From: Marchantia polymorpha subsp. ruderalis | Lineage: Eukaryota > Streptophyta > Marchantiopsida > Marchantiales > Marchantiaceae | NCBI GenBank assembly: GCA_037833965.1 | Contig: AP031351.1 | Location: 28,780,501 to 28,844,500 of the forward strand | DNA: 64,000 nucleotides | Direction of reading: 5' to 3' | Shown here: positions 1 to 13,700 of the stretch, one piece after another | How positions within the stretch are numbered: the first letter of the stretch is position 1 | Layout of the letters: each line of letters begins with the position of its first letter | Program-made: the position numbers and the translations under genes | The notes under the pieces: generated by a model | Databases searched by the model: none | Seen by the model: only the letters and a program-made list of their open reading frames with translations | What the model was told of the DNA's origin: nothing

Positions 1-2462
1 AACAAGAAAGGTGCTCGTTTTGGATTCCGAGTATACTTGAAGCTACACCGGAACTGAAGAGGTTTGAGATTGTTCACATGAGGTAAACTCAAAAGACCTT
101 CTAACGTCGCCCAGAGATGTCAGCTCGTTCACCGAGTGAGATAGAAACCAGAAAAAATCCGTCGCATCACATTATTCAGAAGAGAAAGCGTTCTCTCAAT
201 CCATGCATCGAATAGAGCTTCGCACGCCAGAAACACTTGATTCGATTCCAACAAAACACATATGTGAGCTTTTCGAAGTGGGACCCATATCGGATCGAGA
301 AGATCGCGAGATTCGTCTCTGAGCCACAGGTTCCGCCCGCAGCGTGCGTGCAGAATCACTGCGTGGTGGAAGGGTCCTCGAGTGTGGGTTCCAAGGCCTG
401 CTTTTGGTTTTGGTCTGACCACACATCTTTCGAATATCGGGAGTCCATTGCATGACAAGATTGATGAGAACTTCTGGGTCGGAAGATCTCAGGGTAACGC
501 AAAGGTGCACACCTCGTCCAAGTTTTCTGACTCAGACTCAGGTCACTTCCATACCCAAGATTTTGTCTTCTTCAACAGTCCGAAAGGCTTGTCAAGGTCA
601 TTGACGTTCGCCACTTCGACCAATATCCAGCCCTACAATCTCATGAATTTGCGCAATGCTCTTTGGGTCACTTGAGACACTGCTTTCGTATTCGTAACAT
701 TCTCTTCACAGAAGCCAGATCCTCTTGAACTATGAATGAAACGAATCCAATCAAAATCCAGCAACACAGTCTCATGATTTTGCACAATTCTCTTTGGGTC
801 ACTTTAGACTCCGCTTCACAGAAAACAGATCTTCTGGCTATGAATGAACCAATTGCAGCGAGACAAGAAAAGTGATTTCCACAGGTTCATATCCGAAATG
901 ATGTTTTCATATCAGAAGTTCATTGCTTCGCCGTCCTGTACGTCTTGAAGCGTGTAAAAGGCTCAGGTGCAATTGGAGCTTCGGGGAAAGGTATCAACGT
1001 GTCCTTCACATAAACCAAACCCTGTTGTGATTTATGTTGGTAGCTACCAACAGTAGCTTAAATCAAATACAAACTGTACATACAACTTTGCTTCTATTTT
1101 GCCGGGCGACTCGGTGTTCTTTGACAACATATCCTGTCCTTTGCAGAGAAAATCTCGCAGAATACACAAAGAAATAACAGTTGGTTCCACCTCTGCTCTT
1201 CGATCTCCTGCACGCCAGGAATCTGATACATCTTTGAATCTGACCTGCAGGGCTTCAAAGACCAAGTGTCAGACTGAACTATTACGTCACTTCCTGCAAT
1301 GCATAGAGGCATCGCCTCGGCTTCCTTATCGAAAGGTAGGGGATAATCAATCTGCCAAGGATAACGTGCAGTGCTTTCTATCATAAAACTTATCGAACAC
1401 GTGTGAAAGCAGTAGATCCACTGCCTCTAATTTTCATCATAATTCCAATTTGAATTGAATGATATTCGTCCGAGTTTTACTCGTCATCATCAAACTTTAC
1501 ACAATGACCGGACTCTGTAAATCAGCTTCTTCCACGCCAGAGTATTTCAAAGAAGGAAACTTTTAATCATCTGATCACGGCTCCATATGAACATTAAGCT
1601 TTCATTTCGCTCAAACAAGATTCAATCATGAATCTTATGATCGAGGTGGGTCATGCGGATGGGAAGCGTGCACCCTATCAGTATGATCAACTTCATGCAC
1701 CTTTCCAAACCCTTAAGGAACCCAAAGCAGAAACTTTTTGATTTTTCTTGTACGATGAAACTTGCACATATCTGGAGCTCCAATCTAAAGTTTTCATTGA
1801 TAGCAGTCTATCACAGTGTGGTGTATAAATGTACAATTCTTACAATATCTACATTTCACCTAAATTCTTATGGTAAGACTTTCGAAACTCAGATCTACAA
1901 CACGCTGGAGCTTCATTTTCACTCCCTATTCTGCCTCAGTTGCAGATTGCAACTGGCAGATACAGTGTCACAATTTCACTAAAGATTTTGTATATACCAC
2001 AAATCCAAGTCTTCACTCTCGACAGAAATCATCGGACTATCTATACAACTCTCTATATTTCGCAGAAGCACTATCGTGTGTTCTTCCACATGGAGATTGT
2101 ACCGTGCCATCGATTTGTCGGTCCTTCCGTCCAAAATGAATCGCATGTAACAATTAAAGAATGTATGAAGATCTCACTACGTCAAGTCCCTATGGTTCAG
2201 GATTCTCCGGATCCGCCGGTCGAACCAAAATTCCAAGACACGCAAAATTGTTGTTGATCGGTATCAACCCAGGCTGGTCTCGAGCCTGAAAGGGATCTCT
2301 CAGTGTATGCATTTACAGCCCGGAGCAACGCTGATTGCTCATTGATGGGAAAAAATTGTAGCCACAATCGAAGTGCTGTGGGCTGCTCGGATGCATGAGA
2401 TGAGAGGCTGCTGTATGTACAGGGAGGTCGCGGCCACTCACTCAATGCGTGCGGGACAAAAT
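1..2462. other. Intergenic region, no gene recognised
   Basis: Only short overlapping open frames on both strands are present, none with a recognisable domain or a consistent splice model. The one structure I can point to is a degenerate direct duplication at 640-740 and 771-848. The last part (from about 2.2 kb) is the downstream side of the SAUR-like gene on the minus strand. Confidence 0.5.
640..848. repeat. Degenerate two-copy direct repeat, offset 131 bp
   Basis: The first copy begins at 640 and the second at 771. Both contain a 'ctcatga.tttgc.caat.ctctttgggtcact' pattern and both end in 'ctatgaatgaa'. The first copy carries about 20 extra bases in its middle. This looks like an old local duplication of non-coding sequence. 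Confidence 0.6.
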
Positions 2463-3113
2463 TCACTCCTCCGAGTCAACTTGTCGGACAGACTGCAAAT
2501 TCCCGTCGACGACCCTGACCACCTCCAGAAACAAATCCGGATCGCAGACGATCGAAACGCCTCCGTCAGCAGCGTACTCTTTGCCGTACTCGTCCTTGGA
2601 AACCGTGAGCATGACTTGAAAGAGAGGGTGCGCGAGGAGGCTTCTGCTAATCACATACTTGGCGGTGTGCTCGGCTCTCGCTCCGACGATTACAGTCAAG
2701 TACTTGCCCGAATTCGAGAAGGGCAAATTATCGAGCTGCGGGATACAGTGAGTGATCTCCGACGATTTGCCACGTCTCTTAGCTCGGCGAAGCCCGAAAG
2801 ACCACAGCGATCGCTTGGACGAGGAGCAATTGCTGGAATTACTCGAGCCAGCATCGGAGGACACACCAGAAATGCTGGATCCGGATACCGAACGCGAATT
2901 GCAGGACTCGACGGAGCTCCAGGACTCGGTCGACGAATTCAACGACGACGACGAACTCGCCGAGCTGCGATTCGCCGACAGCAGAGTGCTGCGCATGACG
3001 AAGGACCACGAAAAATGCACTCCCGACAGCCCGGACGAGAAAAAATGCGGCTTCCTGTACCGAGGCTTCTCGTCTGCTACTGCTGGCAGCGCGCACGACT
3101 TGCTCGCCGACAT
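2463..3113 (-). CDS. SAUR-like auxin-responsive protein
   Basis: A 216-residue open frame on the minus strand, starting with ATG at 3113 and ending in TGA at 2463-2465, without introns as SAUR genes usually are. The C-terminal part, about residues 137-203, matches the SAUR domain. It opens with KYLTVIVG, continues with the ISRSLLAHPLFQVML segment and an EYG turn, and ends with GGVSIVCDPDLFLEVV. Family knowledge: SAURs are small early auxin-response proteins, many of which inhibit PP2C.D phosphatases and so promote proton-pump activity and cell expansion. The N-terminal 110 residues are unusually long and very serine-rich (about residues 50-100), followed by a basic patch RRAKRRGK; typical SAURs are 90-150 residues. 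A second ATG at residue 40 could be the true start. The acidic open frame on the plus strand is the mirror of the serine-rich part. Confidence 0.82.
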   Translation of the reverse strand: MSASKSCALPAVADEKPRYRKPHFFSSGLSGVHFSWSFVMRSTLLSANRSSASSSSSLNSSTESWSSVESCNSRSVSGSSISGVSSDAGSSNSSNCSSSKRSLWSFGLRRAKRRGKSSEITHCIPQLDNLPFSNSGKYLTVIVGARAEHTAKYVISRSLLAHPLFQVMLTVSKDEYGKEYAADGGVSIVCDPDLFLEVVRVVDGNLQSVRQVDSEE

Positions 3114-3379
3114 CGTCCTCGATCTATCTCCCTGCCAATCCTTCTCACGATCCTCTCCGAGGTGCCACTCGCCTGCTGCTGTCTACGGGCCTCTGATGCT
3201 ACCAGCGCCGCGACACGGGACTAACTATAGGCTCGACCCTTGGGCTCTCGACCCGTGGCCAGTCTGCATGAACCCGCGAGTCCTTGGAGCCAGCGCTCGC
3301 TCACGCCACTGTGATCCGCAGGTCCGATGATGACGACCGGTCAACTCTGTGTCGCTACATTCTCCACATACGGGCAGAG

Positions 3380-3439
3380 TATATAAAAGCTCGCGTCCAA
3401 TGGGCCGCCGGCGGGCCCTCTCTCTCTCTCTCTCTCCCC
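3380..3439. promoter_or_regulatory. TATA box with CT-rich patch, possible core promoter
   Basis: TATATAAAAG occurs at 3380-3389, with a CCAAT sequence nearby and a CT dinucleotide run at about 3419-3439. Read on the minus strand, an ATTGG box precedes a TATATA-type element about 270 bp upstream of the SAUR-like ATG, so it may drive that gene. Read on the plus strand, the TATA box is closer to consensus and is followed by a pyrimidine patch, but no recognisable gene lies downstream. The orientation is unresolved. Confidence 0.35.
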
Positions 3440-6400
3440 TTACGACGTACCCTAAAGCAGCTCTACCATCATTCTCGCCAACCACGTAGGTCGGTGGCGG
3501 GCCTCGGGCCTTCGCTCCGTTCTTCACATGCGTTTCTCCAGGACTCCATTCTATCCAGCGGTATACGCTTTCCTTTTCTTGTGAGCCCGCCTCGGAACCC
3601 TGTGGGCAAAGCCGACCCCCGCGACCGCATGCGGACATGCTTTTCCGAAAAGTGACCTGGTGGCGCCGGTCGTACGCGGGCATGGCAGGCTCCCTGGCTC
3701 GCAAAGTGGGCTGCATGTATGCTTGCGGAATGTGTGCACGACCGGTCGCTCCGGGCTCCGGTCAGGCCCCGGGCATGCTTCGCCTGCACTGCATCCCACT
3801 GAAGAGGCCGAGCATCCGCGAGCGCATTATGCTCTCGAGGGTGCAGCGAAGTCAATTTTCCCCTTCCCTGCGCCAAACGTGATCGTAAATCGGATCGAGC
3901 TTGTCCCGTCTCGGTCACCTTGTGGTACACACAGCTAACCTTTCGCATGCGATGGCCACTGATTGTAGCGCTAGAGTGAAATTTCCCTGGGGGAATCTGC
4001 CACGCGGCTCGGTGCCCGTATTCTCTTGCCGAACTTTCTAAGCTGATGCGCGTGGGCTCTCGCACACCAACTGGATGCTGCGTTTCTTAACCTCGAGGCG
4101 CCGGGCAGCATGATTGTTCGACCAGAATGATCGCCTGAAAACTGGGCTCAAAGCAGCAGTCACCGCACAGTGAGTATTCCTGTTTCACTCCGCACTTCAG
4201 AGCAACACGTAATCTGAAATTCGTCCATCTTCATAATGTATAGTGGCTGTCGTACAGAGGTGAAGATCCCTGGAGTTCAAGCCTGCCTTAAGTTGCGCTC
4301 ATGACTCTACTGATAGAATTTCTGTCATGGACCCGAAGAAGGAGCAGAAAACTTGAAAATTATCGCTTATACATTCCTGCATATTGGTAATATGATCCCT
4401 CTAGCTCTAATTCACTCTCGTGAATTCACTCCAAAGTTATGAAAACAATTTGTTGTTCTTGAGAAGCCCATTATTAAAACATTCAGTATCATTCAGAGGA
4501 CTATCTTCTAGAACTGCATGCCGGGAAGTTCACGGAAACGATTTTGCATGAGTATGTCTTGCTTAAAAACCCCACCATGTCTTTCAAGCTCATTCTATTA
4601 TTTCATACATCAACTGAAAGCTTTCTAGCACACCAAGAAGGCTTTGAAAAGAATGTAGTCTGCTACAAAGCCCGGTCTTGAAGCTCAGAGTTTTAGGTGA
4701 ACTTTAAGAGAGAGAATTCGAGAAAGACGCAGAACAGGAAGTCGAAAAATTCTGCGGGGGACGGCCATTTGCAATATTATACATGCACGAACAGGTGGCT
4801 AGAGCGTTCAAAGGGTCGTACATCGATGACAAATTAGCTTTATCAGACATCCGCATTGACGATTTTTTGCAATTGATCCAAGCGAGCGTTGGTGGCTAAA
4901 CAGAGGGAGACGGCATAAAAGATTTGGATTTCCTGATCCGGTTGACTCCAGTTCACTCTCGAATCCAGACCGGCATTTGTGAAGGAATGAGCGCCGGCGG
5001 ACACTTTTGTCGACTGGCTGCTTCTTACACAGGGGCTAGTGAAAATTACAACATCCGACTGAGAAAGGTTAGGCCTTGAGACAGAGACAGTGACCTATGC
5101 TTAATCGCCCGCCGATCGAAAATCCGACATAATATGAATCTCTGACCTCATATATCCACATCAGTTGCCACTGGAGATTCCATGCCGGGAATTCAGGGAG
5201 AAAATGTTTGTCTGTAATGGACCCTCTGAAGTTTATAGCCAACAGTATAGGATTGCATATCCACACAGAAGTTCTTGACTTCCTATTTTGCAGCTTTCTA
5301 GAATAAACTCTGTAGAGATTCACATAAAGATCTGAGCTCGAGAGAAAGTAAATAGAAAAGTCTCATTATTTCTGGAGTGCTTGAGAAGCACGTAGCGTGT
5401 CTTCGTAACCCAGTCCTTGAAAATCCGCTGAGATGTCACACTGAGATGGCGTTGACTGACTTCACAAATGACCTGATTTGATCAGCTTTGCCTTCATACT
5501 GAATTCTTGACCTACCCATATATATTTATCCGTTTGTGGGTTATGTAGGTTAAAGTCTTTGAGACATTTATATACGCTGGTCTTCTTCTAGTGTTCCATC
5601 GCCAGTAGTGAAAATTGTCTTTGTAAAGTAGGCTCCCAAGAGTATTATCAGAGATTGGAAGGGGGGCCAAATAATACAGCCGTAGATTCTCATATGCAGA
5701 TAATTGCAATCAGGATGCTTACGATCACTGCACCAATTTCTGTCCACACTATTTCTGCTGTTGCTCTTTTGACTGTTTCTGCGCTAAGTACATCAATCAG
5801 ATGACAACACAGGCAAGTAGTTTATCCCAAAGTTTCTTCCTATTGAAAGGAACAGTGGATTTGTTTTTACAAGAAGAAACCAAAAGGATATCTTCAAAGG
5901 TACTGTAGACGTGAAAAAGCCTCGGGTGAAATGGACTGTTCGAAGCATGTTTGAGAAAAGAAAGTCCATTTTTTTCTGGAATTCCGGATTCCAATTCCAC
6001 CTACTGTTAAGCTATCCTTGCTAGGCCTTACGCGGACTCATGTCAGCAATTTTATCATCACTTGTAGAATGTCTAAAGTGGGTGCCTGAATACTGACCAG
6101 TCAATGTTCTATCGTTCCACATGTTTGTGAAGCCCTTGTTAAAAGATTTCCACATGATACGCACCGACTGATTCATTCGCATGATAGAGATCGCAGTACT
6201 TTGCACTTAGCATTTTGTTCTGCAATCACACACAGAGTAACCCAATCAAATGGTCAGCCTCCTTACTTCGACAAATTACATTTCAGTCCAATGAGCTTTA
6301 TGTTACTCTCAGACACCAAGACCTCCTGACCATACATTGAATTATTCTCACTCGCACTATAATCCTTCACTTGTTCAAATGGAATTTCATGCATGAACTC

Positions 6401-7000
6401 ATATGCTCTTCTATACTAAAGCATGTTTGGCACGAAGGACCTTCATCTGTCAGTCCTCCTTCGCGACACTAACTGAAGTAAATATTTTTAATCGGGTCAA
6501 TGTGATAACAGCGAAAATAATCTCTTCTCTACCAGCAGAAATGCTTTCCAGATGTTTGTACGCGACTCATTACATTTGTTAAAAGTGATGTTTTGTGAAT
6601 GAAGAAATATTTCTGAACATTCATGTGACTTGAAATAGTAATTATTACGTACCGAAACGAAAATCCATGATAATTGTGCTGAAATAGTCATGTTGTATAT
6701 ACTAGAAGACATAGAGGAAGATAGCAGAGATAAGATAACCAGAGCATGACTCTTGTGGGCATTTTAGCTCGTAGACTTTTGTCCTAATCAGCAAAAAATA
6801 TGCATAAACAAGAAGAGTACCTCCCTCAGTCTATTTATAATCGAAACGACTTATTTTCATTGACTTTAAAGTAAGAAGGAGGCTTTGTTTGTCCATGTTC
6901 AACGCTCATGTAGATATCAACTGTTCTAACAAGTCTACTCAGACTGGACATGCTAAACGACAATCAGTTGCTAGCTTTCTGCACAAGGCTTGGATACGAT
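3440..7000. other. Non-coding stretch, GC-rich then neutral
   Basis: Up to about 4.1 kb the DNA is GC-rich and many overlapping frames are open on both strands, which is a composition effect and not evidence of genes. From 4.1 to 7.0 kb only short frames exist. I recognise no gene, RNA or mobile element. Confidence 0.45.
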
Positions 7001-7784
7001 AAATCCCAAAAGTTTAGAAAGTGTTCAACAACTGTTGAAGAATTTTATCTCCATGCAGCAATTACCATCTATAATCTTCTTCTAAAACAAGTAAATGGTG
7101 GATGATCTAGGATGATACTCTGCAAATTCAAAATATCTGCTAATTAAATGTAAAATGATAGAGAAAGATAATTGTTTTCTCATCCTTTCTGTAATATTTG
7201 CAACATGAAGGGTACATTTTCTTTCCCGTTACGAGGATTTAGCTAATTCTAGCACCTCCTGTGCTATGTTCTAAATGAAATAGCTGAAACTTACAGTGGT
7301 GTATTTTCTAATTCTTCTTATAAAGTATCACAAATTTCTTTTCTGTTTTTAATGATATCTTTTGTTTCTACTATTTGTAGTTTTCCAGTATGCCAGATGT
7401 GCAGTTGATGAATCAGTAGACTTCTATATATCATCTTTATTTTACTGACATAAATTAATCCTCCTGTCAACGAAAAACGTGAAATACCCGTAGATAGTGT
7501 GCTATGAAAAAGAACCAGCTAGATAATCTAAAAATCTACCACAAACAAACGTTATTTTTTAAGAAGTTTAAAAAGATCTCAAGTATGATGGTGAGATATA
7601 CAAAGTTTAGCAAATTGAATATCTAAGACATTGGATGTCAAAAAAATTACATATATGTTTGATGTATAAATATTCGTTGAATTATCATAACTTGTATGAA
7701 TAATATAAAAACCTATTAAAATAATCTATTATCAATAAAATCGTTAAAACAATTATCAGAATATATTAAATTATTTTAAATGTC

Positions 7785-7839
7785 AAAAATAATATTCTAA
7801 ATAAAAAAGGAGTCCCTTTTTATTTAGAATATTATTTTT
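7785..7839. repeat. Inverted repeat, AT-rich hairpin
   Basis: An arm containing AATAATATTCTAAATAAAAA is followed, after a short GGAGTCC-type centre, by its near-perfect reverse complement. The arms are about 24-26 bp. It could be a small MITE-like relic or a cruciform-forming sequence. Confidence 0.7.
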
Positions 7840-7876
7840 TAATTCAAAATATGTAGAATTAAAAGGATAATTTGAG

Positions 7877-7903
7877 ATAAATAAATAAATAAATAAATAA
7901 ATA
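7877..7903. repeat. TAAA microsatellite
   Basis: About six uninterrupted TAAA repeats within the AT-rich island. Confidence 0.9.
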
Positions 7904-9635
7904 TTTCATTAACTTGAATCAAACTATTGGCAGACTATAGATGCAAATATGTGAATGGTCATTTGTAAATAAGCCATTATAACATGACAGGGCATAAAGA
8001 ACGTGATATTTTAGAATAACACAACAATATATTGATATCAATTTTTACATGATAATTTTGTATACATGTTACATTTATAAATGTATTAATTTAAATTAAT
8101 TTCATTCAAAATGACAAGAAATATATCTTTCATACAACTATATTATTATCATTTATTATCATATATAACATGATTCATAGAAAATAGACACAAACACGAA
8201 TAGAAATCAAATGAATAGAAATAGTACATCAAAGAATTGGAAAGCAATTTTCAGTTTAAAAAAAATATAAAGATATATATTCTGTTTGAAAAATTCAAAA
8301 AAATTGAATTATGTTAGAACCAGAAACATGGAAAATTTGATAGATTCAATACTCATATGTGATATTTTGAAGTCGATAAATAAAATTCAAAAATTCACAC
8401 TTTTTTAAAGTTACACAAAGGTATTAATATGTTAACTTAAAATATCAAAATCAATCACTATAATGCTAATAATTTGAATTTAATATTAGTTTTCAAGTTC
8501 ATGATAATCTAACTGTATTTTTTACGTGAAATTTGATAATTCATAATTGATGCATGGAGCTAAGTTGCAAGGATTATATTTTAAAATATAGATAGATATA
8601 TTATTCTTTCGGTTTATTTCAATTTTCAATAAAGAAATGTTTCTTTTAACTTTGATAGAAATGAAAAAATTGATTGCAGTTTTAGAATATTAATTTTATG
8701 CTTATTATTAAAAAATTAATCAGCAATATTTCTCTATGTGACTAATTTTTTTGATTTAGACAAACTTAATTAATTTTTTTTCATAATATAATTTTTTATT
8801 TAGGCTTGATATATTTAAAATTTATATTCTAATTTAACCAAGAATTGAAATATTATGACCATAAAATTTACATATTGTGAATATCTTAAATCAGTGTAAA
8901 TATATTTTACTTTTTAAAACATACCTTTAAGAAATTTATTTTGATTCATAGCTTGAATTGAATCAAATAAGGAGAGATGAGTAATTGGATTATGTTTGAA
9001 ATAGAAACTTAAGATTAAAACTGAAATCATTTTGAATTGCAAATTTTTTTTTTTTAAAGATCTAGATAAATTTGATCATAGTGATTCAACATAATAAAAA
9101 CTAGAAAGTTTTATTATACATTATTATGAAATTTTAAAATGCGCTTTTTTTTAAAATTTTTTATTTTCATTTAACGGCCAAAAAATTGATTTATACGAGC
9201 AAAGTTTCACATTTTCATTTTCTAAAATATTTTTATTATTTATTTTTCAAACATGAATTTTTTTTAGTTATTTGTATGAAAAATTGAAAAATAATTAAAT
9301 TAATGTTTGAAAAGTACTAATTTGTTTTTCCATAGACTTTTCAATTCTATTGCATCATACATCAGTTAATTGAAAATTTGCTTCTATATCAAACAATGAA
9401 CATAGTAAAAAAATATTTACAAGAATTATAAGAGTAAAATGCATTTTTATGCAGTCTAAAATAAAAAAATAATAATATAAAAAAATAATCAATCTTATAA
9501 AACTTCAGTTTGAAATTTGAATAGATCGAATTCCTTTAAATGAAAAAAATGATATGTGCAGATATGTTTGATACAAAAGATTAAGAAACTTGCATAACAA
9601 CCAGAAATTCAAACGTCTTTTGAGATAGAAAAATC

Positions 9636-9683
9636 TATGTGACACAATATGATAACCTATAGATTATCACATTGTGTCACATA
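9636..9683. repeat. Inverted repeat with 20-bp arms
   Basis: The left arm at 9636-9655 and the right arm at 9664-9683 are reverse complements with one mismatch, around an 8-bp spacer. The arms contain TGTGACACAAT and its complement ATTGTGTCACA. It lies in the AT-rich island. Confidence 0.8.
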
Positions 9684-10074
9684 ATAATGTGCTTTGAGTA
9701 CCAGAGTTTAAAGCATATCATGTAATTTATTACATTTTTTGTGAGATACATGTGATAAATCTAGCATTGTTTAGAAAAATTATCATTCAAAAAAAGGTTA
9801 TACTTGTATGATCTTTTGATTGGTCAATCAATTGGAATATACATTATCATTAGATATCATATAATATGTTTCATTGGAATATTTTTTTCCTCCGATATCT
9901 TGATCATACATCATCCTTGAATGTATTAATATATTTTTTAGACTTTACACTTGATTTTTTTAATTTTTTAATCATATTCTTAAAATATTAGACATATACA
10001 TTTATTTTTGCATGATACTAGATTACACTGCTAAATTTTGAAATAAAGTGAAAATTTCGAAAAATATCACATGA

Positions 10075-10075
<1 letters not shown>

Positions 10076-10119
<44 letters not shown>
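10076..10119. repeat. AT/AC compound microsatellite
   Basis: A run of about 15 AT dinucleotides passes directly into about six AC dinucleotides. Confidence 0.95.
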
Positions 10120-10749
10120 AACACAATATATTATCTTTGAATTGCATAAACTAATTGAATTTTCTTCTCATAAGTTCTAAAATCACTTTATACATAACTT
10201 ACATCATTTATATAACTGATCTCTCAAGCTTAGAAAGTGTCTGAAGTGAAATTTTTTATCTTCTATGAAATCTTCAATATTATCTATTTATTTATTTATC
10301 AAGCTTTCTAAACTTTTCACTATTGTAACTAAATTTTTCTTGTGATAGATTTTCAATTTTTAGAAATCTGTTATTCAGATAGAATTTGGAAAAGATGCCA
10401 AAATCTTGAGCATTTAGTTTTCAAACTACTTTGGATATTGATCAAAAGATAAAATCAATCAATAACTTTTACTTACAAAGTAGCATTGAGTACTTATACT
10501 TGTTTGTTATTCAGTTGTACCTTTTTCACTCTTGATTTGTATCTTTTAACCGCAGACATTTGATTGAATTGCAGATCAATAAAACATAATCACTGTGAGA
10601 TAGTAGATTCAAAAGTAAGAGCATTTATATTCACTTATGGGTTCTATTAACCACAAAGCATGATAAAATGTTTCGATGTGAAATTAACCAGATGAATCCA
10701 AAATTAGCACTAAAGTAGGAGTCTGCACTCATAAACATCTTTCTGGTCA

Positions 10750-13700
10750 TGTTTAACTTTATAACTACTTTACATTGCCGAGATATTTGTCGATATTGAC
10801 AGCCAGGTTTAAGAGTTTATATTATCATCTTCTGGATAACTGACATTTTTTGAAATTTTCACCACACCTGAATCTCAACTGATGAGTCAATGTACAACCA
10901 CATTGAGAAATCGCACGAAAATCAGGATGCAAAGGTTTGTACTCCATTTGAGTGCGTGGTACTAAGATTAAATTGTGAATAAGGATACATATTTGACCAT
11001 AGAGAACCATGGAGATTGGAGAGTATAATTGTCTGGAAAGTGAGGCATTTTGAACACGTGCAAACACTGTTAACCGTTGGCGATGCTCTTCGTTCTTTGG
11101 AAGCGATTTGATCGAAATAATTTTGCATGAAACTGCGGTCGTCGTAGCTCACAGGTTTTGTGCAACGGGCTCATTAGCAAGTCTAGTTTCTGTAGTGAAG
11201 TAAGTGAAGTTCCTGTAAATTTATTTGCAAGAGATTTTTCTAAACCTTTATGTTACATGTACTCTTTGTTGACAGAGTATAGTGTCACGGCGAAACTAAC
11301 AGTGAGGCTTCAGTAACACAAAATTCAACGATACGAAATCTGGATATGCATAAGTCATTCGATATGAGTTTCTCCCTCAGTTAACAGATGAGGTCTCATA
11401 TTCTCTCTGCAGATGGAAAATCCTATCCAAAACCATTCTGGGGAAAGGATGAGCAGGAGCTTTAAGTACGAAATTTCATGTTTGCGTCCAACTATATCAA
11501 GATCTTCATTCAGCCTCGTTGTGTACATCTTACATCTGGTAGATGCATGTTGTTAACTGGCTACGGTGTTAGTGTGTAAAGAATGCTCAGATTCAATTCG
11601 AATAACACAAGAGCGAATCGCAAAAGCAACTGAAAGAGTTGAGAATTCGCTGCTTGAAGAAGTCAAAATTATTGTTATGTATCCATCCCGTCTTGCCGAA
11701 CGTCTGTACAAGTTTGAAATGTGTTGTGGTCGAAACTATAAAGAGGATAGGTATGACAATGCTGAGGTCTAGGCTGAGGCTGCGGCCCATTGCTCTATCC
11801 TCTGATGGAAGGTTTGTTTCTCTAAACGGCCAAAAACAGTATCTGTAGCCGAGAAAGGTCACGTTGACAAGAAAAAGACAGAGAAATTCAGACTCTTGAG
11901 CAGGATTGTAAATCTGCGCTGTCAGTGGGAGTGACCAAACGTATCCATGATAAAGACTGAATACAGTTCATATTCAAGTGTCTGAAATGCCTCAGGATCC
12001 AGGAAGATATTTTCATTACTGAAAAGATACTGGATGTTCTGTGGAAAGAGGTGAATCATGGATCTACTTCTGAAAGCCACCTATATATGCTCCAGGAGCT
12101 TTTATTCTACACGCTGTGCTTGTGTGTCTTTCTTTTCTTCTGTCCCTCGTGTAATCATTCCGCTCATGAATGGCATTTCCAAAATACAGCGACTCAATCC
12201 TGCAACTGCAACGTAGTGCACACCAACGACTGCCATGTTCACATCAGACGTGCATTGTAAGAACTGATTTCACGTGCGGTAACTCGTTCAAGCTGACTCA
12301 AAAGCGAAGACACATATTTATAAAGCCTGCTTCATTCTACTTTTCGTTCACTCATATTCGAGAGCACAAAGCAATGAAGATCACTGGTGTTGGACAAGCT
12401 GAGTATTCACAGAAGTCATTGTGAGGAAGTAAAAACGTTAATGAGAGAAGAGACATTTATAGAGAAGAACACTAGGTTCTCCAAACTTCACCTTCACCCT
12501 AAACCATACTAAGAAGCTTCCTAATGCGAACCATACTGAGAAGCTTCCTATGTACTAACTATAGATGTGAAGCTTCTGAAGCATATAGTGGTGAAGCTTA
12601 TGAAGCAGAGAGTATATTCCAACAACGGGAAGTTGATCAGAGGGGCTTTTAGTATTAGCCTCCAATTTTACTGAAATGCAAGGCTATCAGAACAATGAGG
12701 AAAAAAGGCTCGTGCATACATTTTTAGCAGCCGAACGACTAATCGAACATGAACTCCTCTTGTGCTCAGAGATCCGATTTTGACTCAGTTCAGTGCTTAA
12801 TCGAAAGCGATGATCTTGGATGAAGTCTGAACTGGTCGGCTTTTTCAGAAGAGAAGCAGCAAGATGGCATACAGACTCATACGTTGCAAATCTGTGCCTT
12901 CAGTATGTCACTCACTCTACCCTCTGGAGTGTATTTAACTCAAATTTGTAGCATGGTGTTCACTGGCGCGTTTCTCCCTCATAGAGAAGGTCCAGACTCG
13001 TGTTCGAATATATTGAACAACAGATCGTTTTGTACACAAAGCACCTAGATGTATTGATTCGTCAAAATTTCTTCTGACTCCAATGATGCATGGAGACGAG
13101 GAGGTATACTCTAACTCACACGAGGACACAAACGTTCATAGTCGATCCTATGTTACCCTCATTCTGAAGTGAAAACTGTCCAACTCATTCAAGTCTGAAA
13201 GGTTCATAGCTTTAAACGAGGAACCTCCGTTCTCATGGACCCCTCTGTAGAAACTGACAGGCTGCAAGTTTGAGAACTGCTGTTTCAGTTGTTCAAAGCA
13301 GCCGGTTGCGTACATTATACCATTTGTTCGCATTTTACATGGTAGATAGAAGCTTTTCAGGTTGACAGTTTCAAGCAACTACGCTTCAACAACATGTAGC
13401 CTAGAGGTACTCCTGATCTTGTCTCTGGCCAATCTTCTGTAAAAGACGAATTGTCTTTGTGTGCAACAAAATTATTGGATACCTCTAAACCCAAAAGAAA
13501 ACCAATTCATCATTCGTAAACCGTTCAGAATTACTGGGTCACAAACTGGCCTCGACTCATATGCATTTGATTTGTGGCTCATCTGGTGACCAAGAGAGAG
13601 TGTAGAAACATATGACACTTACGAAACATCTTGAAAACAGTTCTGAAAACAGCATCCTAGAATCTCTCAGTGTGGTGCTTTCACATTGCACAGCAACTGA

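Larger units (their letters stand above)
7000..10750. other. Very AT-rich non-coding island
   Basis: The sequence is strongly AT-rich with no open frame of note over more than 3.5 kb. It contains simple repeats (TAAA at 7877-7903; an AT run then an AC run at 10076-10119) and two inverted repeats listed separately. Such islands can act as matrix-attachment regions or be decayed transposons; nothing here decides between these. Confidence 0.6.

Noticed and set aside
2373-3330. Plus-strand frames of 283 and 192 residues opposite the SAUR-like gene
   Set aside because: They overlap the minus-strand gene; the minus frame contains a recognisable SAUR domain, while the plus frames show only composition-driven acidic or basic runs.
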